Below are positions 8,174-16,484 of a DNA stretch of 64,000 bases, one piece after another. The position numbers were made by a program, and so were the translations under genes. The stretch lies in the NCBI GenBank assembly GCA_036261625.1, contig DATAKL010000048.1:41220-105219 (forward strand), read 5' to 3'. Source of the stretch: JAAXKN01 sp036261625. Lineage in GTDB: Bacteria > Bacteroidota > Ignavibacteria > Ignavibacteriales > SURF-24. The notes under the pieces are model-generated. The model saw nothing but the letters and a program-made list of their open reading frames with translations. It was not told the origin of the DNA and searched no databases. Positions within the stretch are counted from its first letter, which is position 1. The number at the start of each line of letters is the position of its first letter.

Positions 8174-9454
8174 TCAGCTGACTGTTTCAAGAGTTTTACT
8201 TTTGATCCCATCTTCAAGACCGTGGCCGTGACGTCCGAGTTCGCTTTTCCTTAAGAAGTATGCAAACAGAAGTCCGAAGAATCCAAGGGATGAAAATATC
8301 CACATCCCCAGCGTGTAGCCGTGCGAGGCGTCATTGGCCCAGCCGATAATCATATTAAACCCGAAAAGCCCGATATTCTGAATCATAGTCATAAGTCCGT
8401 ATGCTGTACCAAGACGGCTTTCATCGGTAATAATGGCAACAGAAGGCCACATCACGGCCGGCACCAGCGAAAACGATATGCCCATCATTGCCATCGGAAT
8501 AATAAGGTTGATTGAAGTATATGCCATTAAAAGGTAGACCGGAATTATCAGCAGGGATCCGAACATCATAAGTAAAGAACGCTTGCCTATATAATCGGAT
8601 AAAAGTCCGAAAAGTGGAGTCAGTATCATGGCAGAAAGTGTAAGAAGGCTGGAGAGAAACCCACCGAACTCCCTTGTGGTGCCGTGAGCTTCCATGAAGA
8701 ACTTTACGGCGAATGTCTGGAATGGAAATATGGCTGAATAGAATGTTACACATAGTAGCGTAATGAACCAGAAGGAAGGCTTAAAGTTAAAAATCTCCCT
8801 TACTTTTATTTCATCCTGTTTAGGTACTTCCCTTAAAGAGAAAACTTTGGATGCATGGGTGTCCATCAGAATGTAAACAATAACCGAGGCAACTGATATT
8901 GTAGCTGCTGCAACAGAAATAAGAAGCGGAGTCTGCCAGTTAGTGAATAAAGCCTTCCCCCATGAAGGTGAATTCAGGGCTGCAAAAGATCCCAGGCGCG
9001 CAATGGTAAGATTCAGTCCGAATGCAAAGGAAAGCTCCTTGCCCTTAAACCAGCGCCCGATAATGGTTGTAACAGCAACAATGAGTGATTCAGCCCCAAG
9101 TCCGAAGATGAGTCTTCCTGTTGCCATAACGGCAAGACTTGAAGAAGATGCCGTAACAACTGCTCCTAAAAGGCAGAGAACGGAGAATATGAAAGTTGAT
9201 ATTCTGGTCCCAAGGCGGTCAATTATAATTCCGCCAATAAGCACCATAAACACGTTCGGTATGCTGTAGATTGCCTGCAGGAGACCAATATTGCTGTCGG
9301 AGAAGTTAAGCTGTTTGGCTAAGAGATCCGCCAGCGGGCTTATGCAGTCATAGACGTAATAATTGCCGAACATGGCAAGACTTACAAAAACAAGTACTCC
9401 CCATCTGTATAACTTTGATGGTTCAGGTTTAACCATTGCAGTAGCTGTTTCCAT
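8174..9454 (-). CDS. MFS transporter resembling the MFSD1 dipeptide carrier
   Basis: The product is 426 aa with 12 predicted membrane helices. It has the MFS motif A equivalent GGIIIDRLGTR after helix 2. The stretch RLIFGLGAESLIVAVTT, followed by WFKGKELSFAFGL and LTIARLGS, is close to the corresponding segment of animal MFSD1 (recalled as GRFVFGIGGESL and WFKGKELNLVFGL). MFSD1 is described as a lysosomal dipeptide uniporter. The gene lies directly downstream of the dipeptidase gene pepD on the same strand, which supports a role in dipeptide uptake or exchange. A terminator hairpin stands between the two genes, so its expression needs read-through or its own promoter. The MFSD1 likeness was judged by eye. 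Confidence 0.75.
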   Translation of the reverse strand: METATAMVKPEPSKLYRWGVLVFVSLAMFGNYYVYDCISPLADLLAKQLNFSDSNIGLLQAIYSIPNVFMVLIGGIIIDRLGTRISTFIFSVLCLLGAVVTASSSSLAVMATGRLIFGLGAESLIVAVTTIIGRWFKGKELSFAFGLNLTIARLGSFAALNSPSWGKALFTNWQTPLLISVAAATISVASVIVYILMDTHASKVFSLREVPKQDEIKVREIFNFKPSFWFITLLCVTFYSAIFPFQTFAVKFFMEAHGTTREFGGFLSSLLTLSAMILTPLFGLLSDYIGKRSLLMMFGSLLIIPVYLLMAYTSINLIIPMAMMGISFSLVPAVMWPSVAIITDESRLGTAYGLMTMIQNIGLFGFNMIIGWANDASHGYTLGMWIFSSLGFFGLLFAYFLRKSELGRHGHGLEDGIKSKTLETVS

Positions 9455-9494
9455 TGCGCCCCTTTCAATCAGACTAAATTTTGGATAAATTACT

Positions 9495-9525
9495 TAAAAA
9501 GCCCGGACTCTGCAGAGTCCGGGCT
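9495..9525 (-). terminator. Intrinsic terminator of pepD
   Basis: An 11-bp perfect GC-rich stem (9500-9510 with 9515-9525, loop TGCA) is followed on the minus strand by a run of five T residues. It lies between the pepD stop and the MFS start. Confidence 0.85.
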
Positions 9526-9546
9526 CCAAATATAATGATCCGGAAT

Positions 9547-11007
9547 TTATTTTGCAGGAATATTCTTCAGTACTTCCTTCAACAGATCCCAGAATTTCTC
9601 AACGGTATCAATTTTTACCCTTTCATCCGGCGAGTGGGCTCCGACGATTGTAGGACCGAAAGAGATCATGTCCATATCCGGATAGCGTTCGTTTATAATG
9701 CCGCACTCAAGCCCGGCATGAATAGCCTTCACCTCAGGCTCAGACTTGTAAAGCCTGTCAAAAGCTTTCTTAAGAACGCTTAGAATCGGGGATTTTACGT
9801 TCGGCTTCCAGCCTGGGTATCCGTCACCATGCTTTACATGAGCGCCTGCAAGTGTAAAGACACTTCCGACCATATCGGCTGCATCTTCTTTTTCGCTTTC
9901 AACGGAACTTCTCTGGCTTGTTGTAACTGAAACCGTCGTGTCTTCGGTTTGAACAATTGCCAGGTTCGTTGAGGTCTCAACCAGTCCTTTTATATCGGGA
10001 CTCATTGTAATGACACCGTGAGGAGCAGCATAAAGGGAGTTAAGTATACTGTCCTGTGAAGCCTTATCCATAACACCCTTCGGCATTTCGGCTTTTGAAA
10101 CCTTGACTGTAAGTCCCGGTTCATTTGTAGATAGTTCCTTTTTAACAGTTTCGTTGTACTCTGAAACGAATTTTTCCAGTTCAGAGGCTTTTGAAGCAGA
10201 AACAGTAACAGTTGCAAAACCTTCGCGCGGGATTGCGTTATGCTTGCTTCCCGAGTTAATTGCTGAAAGGCGTACGTCAAACTTCCGGCTCAAATTCCAG
10301 AGGAGGCGTGTTAAGATCTTAACTGCATTGCCGCGCCCTTCTGCTATATCAAGACCCGAGTGGCCTCCTTTTAAGCCTGTAACGTTAACTTCGTAGGCTT
10401 TATGGTCCTGCGGAGGGTTTTCCTTTGTGAAATTAAAATTAGCATAAGTATTCTTTCCGCCTGCGCATCCGATATAAAGAGCGCCATCTTCTTCTGAATC
10501 GAGGTTCAGAAGTACCGTAGCATTCAGCCATCCGGGCTTCAGGCTAGAAGCACCGTTAAGGCCTGTTTCCTCGTCAAGAGTAAAGAGGAATTCCAGGGGA
10601 CCGTGCTCCAGGTCCTTAGATTCAATTACAGCCAGGGCTGCAGCAACGCCAATGCCGTTGTCACTTCCCAGGGTTGTACCTTTGGCCCTTACCCACTCGC
10701 CGTCAATGTAAGGCTCTATCGGGTCTTTTTCAAAATCGTGTTTAACGTCGTTGTTCTTCTCCGGCACCATATCGAGGTGCCCCTGAAGGACTGTCGTCTT
10801 CAGGTTTTCTTTTCCCTTTGTGGCAGGTTTTCGGATTAAGACGTTCCCGAACTCATCTCTTGAGGTCTCGAGGTTGTTTCTTTTTCCGACCGAGACAACG
10901 TACTCTGCAAGTTTTTCTTCTTTCCTTGAAGGATGAGGCCTCATGCAGATTTCCTCGAAATGATTCCAAAGTAATTCAGGCTTTAGGCTTCCAAGAACTT
11001 TTCCCAT
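9547..11007 (-). CDS. pepD: Aminoacyl-histidine dipeptidase (cytosolic non-specific dipeptidase), M20 family
   Basis: The product is 486 aa, the usual PepD length. Metal-site residues of M20 peptidases are visible: QGHLDMVP (His77, Asp79), LGSDNGIG (Asp116), LDEETGLNG (Glu146/Glu147), LNLDSEEDG, and a C-terminal HAGLECGI and GAHSPDE. It cleaves dipeptides such as Xaa-His in the cytosol using two zinc ions. Its start codon lies one base after the stop of the PqqD-like gene, so the two are probably translationally coupled. A strong terminator follows. The OPT transporter gene is upstream and the MFSD1-like gene downstream, which together form a peptide-scavenging neighbourhood. Confidence 0.95.
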   Translation of the reverse strand: MGKVLGSLKPELLWNHFEEICMRPHPSRKEEKLAEYVVSVGKRNNLETSRDEFGNVLIRKPATKGKENLKTTVLQGHLDMVPEKNNDVKHDFEKDPIEPYIDGEWVRAKGTTLGSDNGIGVAAALAVIESKDLEHGPLEFLFTLDEETGLNGASSLKPGWLNATVLLNLDSEEDGALYIGCAGGKNTYANFNFTKENPPQDHKAYEVNVTGLKGGHSGLDIAEGRGNAVKILTRLLWNLSRKFDVRLSAINSGSKHNAIPREGFATVTVSASKASELEKFVSEYNETVKKELSTNEPGLTVKVSKAEMPKGVMDKASQDSILNSLYAAPHGVITMSPDIKGLVETSTNLAIVQTEDTTVSVTTSQRSSVESEKEDAADMVGSVFTLAGAHVKHGDGYPGWKPNVKSPILSVLKKAFDRLYKSEPEVKAIHAGLECGIINERYPDMDMISFGPTIVGAHSPDERVKIDTVEKFWDLLKEVLKNIPAK

Positions 11008-11008
11008 A

Positions 11009-11392
11009 TTATTCTCCTTCTTTTTTAATTTCGTTGAAAGAAATGTACCCTTCGGTATACATTCTTGTAAAGAACCTGGTCAGGCGGTCATGTACGGGCT
11101 CTATTTTCTGGCCGAAGGTTCCACTTAAAACCTCGGCAATCTGCCCTACTGTTTTCTTTCCGTCGATCTGTTTCCAGGTTTCGGAGCCGATTTCATCCAA
11201 TTTAATCTTAAAATGGGTGGATTTCAATCTGGGCATTAAAAATTTGACCAGCAGGCGGTTCGTGAATTTGGGTACAAGGACTGTAACCAACCCGTGCTCG
11301 TCAATTTCTTCCTTATAGACGCGGAAAGGTGTCAGCTCCAGGTAATTGGCTCCTCTAAGGATTTTTATTCTTTCTTTACGGCTTAAGGGCAT
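11009..11392 (-). CDS. PqqD-like (RRE-type) protein coupled to PepD
   Basis: The product is 127 aa from ATG 11392 (MPLSRKERIKIL). A longer frame begins at 11470, but its extra codons are the translation of the terminator hairpin behind the OPT gene, so the shorter start is chosen. The C-terminal part FKIKLDEIGSETWKQIDGKKTVGQIAEVL followed by a short helix-rich domain has the PqqD pattern (a winged-helix fold that binds peptide precursors in PQQ and other RiPP pathways). No PQQ, radical-SAM or RiPP precursor gene is nearby. The N-terminal 50 residues resemble no domain known to me. The gene abuts pepD with a one-base gap, so a role tied to peptide handling is inferred. Confidence 0.75.
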   Translation of the reverse strand: MPLSRKERIKILRGANYLELTPFRVYKEEIDEHGLVTVLVPKFTNRLLVKFLMPRLKSTHFKIKLDEIGSETWKQIDGKKTVGQIAEVLSGTFGQKIEPVHDRLTRFFTRMYTEGYISFNEIKKEGE

Positions 11393-11425
11393 CTGGATTT
11401 TGTAGTTTTGTGTTAAGTGATGAAA

Positions 11426-11468
11426 TATAAAAAGCACGAGGCTAATGCCTTTTCCGGGCATTAGCCTC
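11426..11468 (-). terminator. Intrinsic terminator of the OPT transporter gene
   Basis: The perfect 12-bp stem GAGGCTAATGCC/GGCATTAGCCTC (11438-11449 with 11457-11468) has a 7-base loop and is followed on the minus strand by GTGCTTTTTA. It begins 17 bases after the OPT stop codon. Confidence 0.9.
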
Positions 11469-11484
11469 ATTGTCTAAAATTTGC

Positions 11485-13506
11485 TTAGAACATTGCTGAC
11501 GGCGGAGCCGGTTCGTTCGGATCACCTGCGTTATTTAACGGGATACGGACGAGTATGTAGCCGATTACAACAAATACAAGCAGACTGATTAAGAATGTCG
11601 GATTCTCAAATATGACGGGGATTTTCCAGTCCACAACGGCAAAGAATGCAAAGAGAAGTCCAACCAGGGCTTCACCTGCAATAAGGCCTGAGGCAAGGAG
11701 TACACCGTTATTTTCCATGCGGGACATCTGTGCCGAGTTGAATTTGCGCTTTGCAGCCATCTTATCAAGTATGCCGCGGATCAGACCGCCGATAAAAATT
11801 GCAAATGAGGTTTCAAGCGGAAGATACATGCCTACGCAGACAAGCATCGGGCTTTTAACCTTAAGGAGTATGAAGCCTATGGCCATTAAAATACCCACTA
11901 TGATTAAAGGCCATGCCATATCGCCGCCTACAATACCTTTGGCCAGAATAGCCATGAGGCTTGCCTGAGGTGCAGGATAAGCGTTTCCGCCAAGACCTGT
12001 ACCGCCCATATTGATATCTCCCTGATGGAGAATTAAAAGCGGGAAATACATAACTGAAGTTGCCAGAAGCACACCGAACAAGTCACCCACCTGCATCTTC
12101 CACGGGGTACCGCCCAGGATGTGACCGACCTTTAAGTCCTGCAGCATTTCGCCTGCAACTGCCGCAGCAACACATATAACGGCGGCAACGCCAAGTACGG
12201 CGGCAATGCCCGGCATACCCTTTACACCAAGGGCAACCATAAGGATTGCAGCAACAATCAGTGTTGAGATTGTAAGACCCGAAATCGGGTTGTTGCTTGA
12301 ACCGATAAGACCCACAAGGTAGCCCGAAACGGCTGCAAAGAAGAATCCGGCTATGATCATTACTACAGTAGCTACAAGAGCAGCAATGAGATCCTGTGAG
12401 AAATAGTAATAGACAAAGAAAGTGGCAATTGATGCCAAAATGAGGCCGCCAAAAACATACTTAAAGTTCATGTCTTTCTGTGTGCGGTCTTCTGAGGTTC
12501 CGCCCTGAGCTGCACGTTTTACGTCACCAACAGCACGCGTCAGACCTGCAGCAAGACTCTTGCGCATCTTAAAAAGCGTGTAGGCTGCACTCATTAGCAT
12601 ACCGCCGATGGCTATAGGCCTCACAATAGACTGCCATACATAGATGGCCTGTTGGATCCAGGTGGCTTCCGAATTGACATCAACACCCTTGGCCTGCAGT
12701 GAAGCAGTAATTTCAGGTCCTAAGAAGTATAAAAGGAGCGGAACAAAAAGACCCCAAGCCAGAAGTCCTCCTGTAAAGTTCAATGCTGCAAGCTGCGGGC
12801 CTATAATGTAGCCCACACCCATATAGGCAGGACTTACTCCTGGAGTCGATAGCATGGCGCCGCCGCCGGCAGGAACCGTGCTTCCGCCGCCTACAGCAAT
12901 GCTCTTGCCGGAGAACGGAATAAACTTTTCCCAGCTGGCTGCAAAGGCCTGGAACTGCTTTAATGCCTGTATGAGAGCGCCAAGACCCATTGCCCAGAAA
13001 AGGAACTTTGCACCGCTTTTACCGGAACGTCCGGCTTTATGTATTTCAGAAGCGGCAACCGATTCCGGGAAAGGCAGCTCTGCGTCTTCAACCATCACAC
13101 GGCGCAGAATGGTAACAAACAAGATACCTACAACACCGCCAACGAACATAATTGCCGTGGCTTCAAGGTAATGGCGAACCGAATAAAATTCTGTCCAAAC
13201 GCCGGATATTAAAAATGCCGGGATGGTAAATATTGCACCGGCAGCAACAGATTCACCAATTGAACCTACAGTTCTTGCAAAATTTTCTTCTAATATGGAT
13301 CCCTTCATAACTTTCAAAAGAGCCATACCTATTACTGCTGCAGGATATGTAGCAGCAATCGTCATGCCTGCCTTCAACCCGAGATATGCATTTGCAGCAC
13401 CCAATACAACCGACATCACAAGTCCAATGATGAGCGCGCGGACCGTAAACTCAGCCATATTTGTCTCAGGAGATACGAAAGGCACAAACTTTTTCTGTTC
13501 AGACAT
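11485..13506 (-). CDS. OPT-family oligopeptide transporter
   Basis: The product is 673 aa with about 15-16 hydrophobic segments. The N-terminal region FTVRALIIGLVMSVVLGAANAYLGLKAGMTIAATYPAAVIGMALL is the characteristic OPT start (R-x-x-x-x-G, then NAYLGLKxG). Further OPT hallmarks are ELPFPESVAASEIHKAG and SSNNPISGLT, the conserved NPxSGLT-type motif. OPT proteins import oligopeptides or metal chelates with protons across the inner membrane. The adjacent PepD and PqqD-like genes favour peptides as substrate. It has a good Shine-Dalgarno site (AGGAGCG) and its own terminator. Confidence 0.93.
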   Translation of the reverse strand: MSEQKKFVPFVSPETNMAEFTVRALIIGLVMSVVLGAANAYLGLKAGMTIAATYPAAVIGMALLKVMKGSILEENFARTVGSIGESVAAGAIFTIPAFLISGVWTEFYSVRHYLEATAIMFVGGVVGILFVTILRRVMVEDAELPFPESVAASEIHKAGRSGKSGAKFLFWAMGLGALIQALKQFQAFAASWEKFIPFSGKSIAVGGGSTVPAGGGAMLSTPGVSPAYMGVGYIIGPQLAALNFTGGLLAWGLFVPLLLYFLGPEITASLQAKGVDVNSEATWIQQAIYVWQSIVRPIAIGGMLMSAAYTLFKMRKSLAAGLTRAVGDVKRAAQGGTSEDRTQKDMNFKYVFGGLILASIATFFVYYYFSQDLIAALVATVVMIIAGFFFAAVSGYLVGLIGSSNNPISGLTISTLIVAAILMVALGVKGMPGIAAVLGVAAVICVAAAVAGEMLQDLKVGHILGGTPWKMQVGDLFGVLLATSVMYFPLLILHQGDINMGGTGLGGNAYPAPQASLMAILAKGIVGGDMAWPLIIVGILMAIGFILLKVKSPMLVCVGMYLPLETSFAIFIGGLIRGILDKMAAKRKFNSAQMSRMENNGVLLASGLIAGEALVGLLFAFFAVVDWKIPVIFENPTFLISLLVFVVIGYILVRIPLNNAGDPNEPAPPSAMF

Positions 13507-13612
13507 TTTCGCTCCTATAATTCTAAAATGAAATAAACTGTGGTAGAACTTAAAAAATGCCCTTCAATATAAGTATGTTTTATAATGGGGTCAACAAAGA
13601 ATTGTATAAAAA

Positions 13613-14410
13613 TCAGAAATCCATTCTACGCATTCCGATGTGGCAGATGGCAAAATCGTACTTAACTGGGTCATATGAGTCAAAGGTTTTCAGGTTCTCC
13701 GTGATCTCTTCGGCCATCTGCCAGGAGACATTTTTCCTGTGTGTCAGGTGAAGCTCCCGGCAGATCCGGGCTACGTGTGTATCTACAGGAATGACGAGTT
13801 TATTTTTCGGGATTTCACACCAGAGTCCGAAGTCCAGCTCGTCTTGGCGCACCATCCACCTTAAGAAGAGATTCATCCTCTTGCAGGCGCTTCCAAGCAT
13901 GGGATCGGGAAACATGAACCTGAGGCCCGGAGTAATGTTACTTCCCTTCAATCCGGACAAATTAAGAAGGTTGCGTGCAAAAAATGAAACCGATTCCTTA
14001 AGATTATTTTCTTTTTCAAAATAGTAAAGAAGGAAAAGCTCTTTTAAGGAGTCATAAGAAGTATATGCGCGGTGAAGTATATGGAATAAAAGCGCAATGT
14101 CTTCTGAAGTATAAAACCTGTGTTTTATGCCATTGAAAACTGATGCATCCTCTTCATAACGGTAATTAACAATAAAATCATACGGTTTGTGTTCCATCAG
14201 GTCATTTAAGCGGGTAAGTACAGAGATTATCTGCTCCACCCTGCCATAGGCAAAAACCGAGGAGATTATGCCTATGGCTTCAATGTCTTTTCCATCCTTG
14301 TACAGATGCAGAAACTCAAGAGGATCAGGAGAAATCTGACTTTTATCAAAGTACCTGTAATGGTAGTTGAGCCTTTTTTTAAGATGGCTCATCAGTTTTT
14401 TTTGGGTCAT
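13613..14410 (-). CDS. TIGR02757/DUF2400 family protein
   Basis: The product is 265 aa. It matches the DUF2400 (TIGR02757) pattern: DPLEFLHLY near the N-terminus, then IGIISSVFAYGRVEQI, LNLFLRWMVR (here MNLFLRWMVRQD), a region GLWCEIPKNKLVIPVDTHVARICRELHLTHRK and a terminal DPVKYDFAICHIG. The VDTHV element is reminiscent of the HhH-GPD DNA glycosylase superfamily, but the catalytic set is not evident. Its role is unknown; DNA repair is a guess from the fold. Its start overlaps the pdxJ stop by one base, so it is last in a CPBP-pdxJ-DUF2400 operon. Confidence 0.8.
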   Translation of the reverse strand: MTQKKLMSHLKKRLNYHYRYFDKSQISPDPLEFLHLYKDGKDIEAIGIISSVFAYGRVEQIISVLTRLNDLMEHKPYDFIVNYRYEEDASVFNGIKHRFYTSEDIALLFHILHRAYTSYDSLKELFLLYYFEKENNLKESVSFFARNLLNLSGLKGSNITPGLRFMFPDPMLGSACKRMNLFLRWMVRQDELDFGLWCEIPKNKLVIPVDTHVARICRELHLTHRKNVSWQMAEEITENLKTFDSYDPVKYDFAICHIGMRRMDF

Positions 14411-15126
14411 CAGATGCTTCTTAGAATTCTTTTCATTTCCTCGACGGCTTCCTTTATTCCCACAACAACCGCCCGTGCAATGACGGCATGGCCGATTGAA
14501 ACCTCGTCAATATCCATTACCTCAATAAACTGCTTGATGTTCTGATAGTCCAGTCCGTGCCCGGCATTTACACCAAGGCCCAGTTTCTTTGCCTGTTTTG
14601 CAGCAATTCTAACCCTTTCAAGCTCATCTAACTGTTCATCCTCGGTTGCGGCATTTGCATAATGCCCAGTATGGATCTCAATAATATCCGCCCCTATCTC
14701 AGCGGCGGCATTAATCTGGTTAATGTCAGGTTCAATAAAAAGGGAGACTGCAATTCCTGCCTCGTGGAGTTGTCTTATGGCCTGTGAGATCTGTTCAATA
14801 TTGTCAATAACGTTCAGCCCACCCTCTGTAGTAAGTTCAAGCCTTTTCTCAGGCACGAGTGTGGCAAGTTCAGGCTGCACGTCGCAGGCAATGTTTATAA
14901 TCTCCGGCACGGCGGCCATTTCAAGATCCAGCTTTGTAGTAACAAGTTCACGCAAGAGCCTTAAGTCGCGCTCATTTATGTGGCGGCGGTCTTCTCTAAG
15001 GTGAACTACAATTCCGTCTATGCCTGCCTGTTCGGCAATAAGGGCAACAGTAACAGGGTCGGGCTGGTTTTCCCCCCTGGCATTCCTTAGAGTGGCTATA
15101 TGATCGACATTTAAACAAAATCTCAT
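14410..15126 (-). CDS. pdxJ: Pyridoxine 5'-phosphate synthase
   Basis: The product is 238 aa, the normal size. It starts MRFCLNVDHIATLRNARG, the PdxJ signature with the LNVDHIATxRNARG motif. Later elements are IVVHLREDRRHI, EMAAVPEI, LFIEPD, EIHTGHYA and GLGVNAGHGLDY. It condenses 1-deoxyxylulose 5-phosphate with 3-amino-2-oxopropyl phosphate, the last ring-forming step of DXP-dependent vitamin B6 synthesis, in the cytosol. It lies in an operon: the CPBP gene ends one base upstream and the DUF2400 gene overlaps downstream. Confidence 0.96.
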   Translation of the reverse strand: MRFCLNVDHIATLRNARGENQPDPVTVALIAEQAGIDGIVVHLREDRRHINERDLRLLRELVTTKLDLEMAAVPEIINIACDVQPELATLVPEKRLELTTEGGLNVIDNIEQISQAIRQLHEAGIAVSLFIEPDINQINAAAEIGADIIEIHTGHYANAATEDEQLDELERVRIAAKQAKKLGLGVNAGHGLDYQNIKQFIEVMDIDEVSIGHAVIARAVVVGIKEAVEEMKRILRSI

Positions 15127-15127
15127 T

Positions 15128-15937
15128 TTATCCTCCTGTAAAATTTCTGATAATATTCAATAATGAGCTCAGTCCTGTACCATACTCCCCCGAGCGGTAG
15201 CGGAGAATGGAAATCAGATCCATGGAAAAGAGTGCAGCAAAATGAATTATAATTCCATAGAACACAGAGCGCGTTCTTAAGGCCAGAATGCCCAGAATTA
15301 CACCCCCCAATATGGCACCGAATGTTTCCAAAACAGGCTTTCCATTATGTAAAATAACAAATGGGAGCATTTGAACAAGTACAGTATAGTAACTAAATTT
15401 TTCTTCCAGGGCGAATAGCATATACCCCCGCCAGATAAATTCCCAGGCAAGCATATATAAAATAAGGGCCCCTTCAAATAAAAAGAACACGCGCCAGTTA
15501 TCCCTGGCTGAAAAGAGCGTGGGATAGCTTTGGCTAAAGGACGGTAGAGCTGAAATAAACCACACAATAATGAGCATTACAATAAGGGCAAAAGCCGTAA
15601 TAGTAACTCCAAATGAATAATCGCCCCATTTTAAGCCATAAAAGGAAATCTTCTCGCGGAAGAAAAACCTTATTATTAAGAGCGGCAATATAAACAGAAG
15701 CCCAAAATCCCCCAAAAACCAGTACAAGAACCGGTTTAATTCAGCCTCCGGTGCTGCAGTTCCTTCCACAGGCAAAACCAGGGAACTCCCGGCAAAAGCC
15801 GTTTCATAGAATCGGCCCGAAGTATAATACCAGGAGACTGTCTGAAGCACTGCAACTGAGAAGAAGACAGTTAAAACTTTTTTATCCAGACTTTTAACAA
15901 TATCCCAAAAGTTTCCGGCTTCAGACTTAAAGTTCAT
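15128..15937 (-). CDS. CPBP-family intramembrane protease (CAAX-protease-like)
   Basis: The product is 269 aa with about eight membrane helices. CPBP (Abi) motifs are recognisable: motif 1 AWEFIWRGYML in place of EExxxR, motif 2 LPFVILHNGKP with the conserved His, and motif 3 GVILGILALRTRSVFYGIIIHF with the second His. Motif 1 has only one of the two usual glutamates (W-E instead of E-E). Such proteins cleave within membranes; bacterial members have been tied to bacteriocin immunity and protein processing, and the substrate is unknown here. It is the first gene of the operon with pdxJ. Confidence 0.8.
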   Translation of the reverse strand: MNFKSEAGNFWDIVKSLDKKVLTVFFSVAVLQTVSWYYTSGRFYETAFAGSSLVLPVEGTAAPEAELNRFLYWFLGDFGLLFILPLLIIRFFFREKISFYGLKWGDYSFGVTITAFALIVMLIIVWFISALPSFSQSYPTLFSARDNWRVFFLFEGALILYMLAWEFIWRGYMLFALEEKFSYYTVLVQMLPFVILHNGKPVLETFGAILGGVILGILALRTRSVFYGIIIHFAALFSMDLISILRYRSGEYGTGLSSLLNIIRNFTGG

Positions 15938-16079
15938 CTTTAAAGCGCATGGTTCTAAATATCCTGTTTTTGATATGCAAAGATGTAATTTTTTTCATTT
16001 TTTCCCAAATAAATAGTCTTTTTTTCCCTAAATGTTCCTGCTTAAATGAGCTTACTTTTTAGATTTTTCACAGATAATC

Positions 16080-16108
16080 TTGACAGATACTTCAAACTTT
16101 ATTAAATT
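16080..16108 (+). promoter_or_regulatory. Promoter of groES-groEL
   Basis: A perfect TTGACA (-35) lies at 16080-16085. The TA-rich hexamer TAAATT at 16103-16108 follows after a 17-base spacer. The -10 end abuts the CIRCE operator, so bound repressor would block RNA polymerase. Confidence 0.65.
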
Positions 16109-16133
16109 AGCACTTAACGATAGAGAGTGCTAA
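16107..16133. promoter_or_regulatory. CIRCE operator (HrcA-binding site)
   Basis: The inverted repeat TTAGCACTT-N9-GAGTGCTAA matches the CIRCE consensus with a single change (T instead of C at the ninth base of the left arm). It overlaps the promoter of groESL, so the operon is expected to be repressed by HrcA and induced by heat. No hrcA gene is in the window. Confidence 0.95.
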
Positions 16134-16166
16134 TCACATATTTTGTTAAATTAAGGAGGATTAAAA

Positions 16167-16466
16167 ATGGCTAGTTTCAAAATTCAACCCTTAGCTGACA
16201 GAGTTGTCGTACAGCCTATGGCAGCTGAAGAAAAGACAAAAGGCGGAATCATTTTACCCGACACGGCAAAGGAAAAGCCGATTGAAGGAACAATCGTTGC
16301 AGTCGGTCAGGGCAAGGTTTCTGAAGACGGAAAGGTAACCGCTCTTACAGTAAAGGTTGGAGATAAGGTTTTATATGGCAAATATTCAGGTACCGAAGTT
16401 TCAATTGACGGCGAAGAATATTTAATCATGCGCGAGAGCGATATTTTTGGAATTATAAAAAAATAA
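16167..16466 (+). CDS. groES: Co-chaperonin GroES
   Basis: The product is 99 aa, the standard size. It has the GroES features PLADRVVVQP at the N-terminus, the mobile loop EEKTKGGIILPDTAKEKP that contacts GroEL, VGDKVLYGKYSGTEV, and EEYLIMRESDIFGII at the end. It forms the heptameric lid of the GroEL chamber. A strong AAGGAGG site lies before ATG 16167. It is the first gene of the CIRCE-controlled operon, with groEL 18 bases downstream. Confidence 0.98.
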   Translation: MASFKIQPLADRVVVQPMAAEEKTKGGIILPDTAKEKPIEGTIVAVGQGKVSEDGKVTALTVKVGDKVLYGKYSGTEVSIDGEEYLIMRESDIFGIIKK

Positions 16467-16484
16467 TTTAAGGAGGATAGAAAA

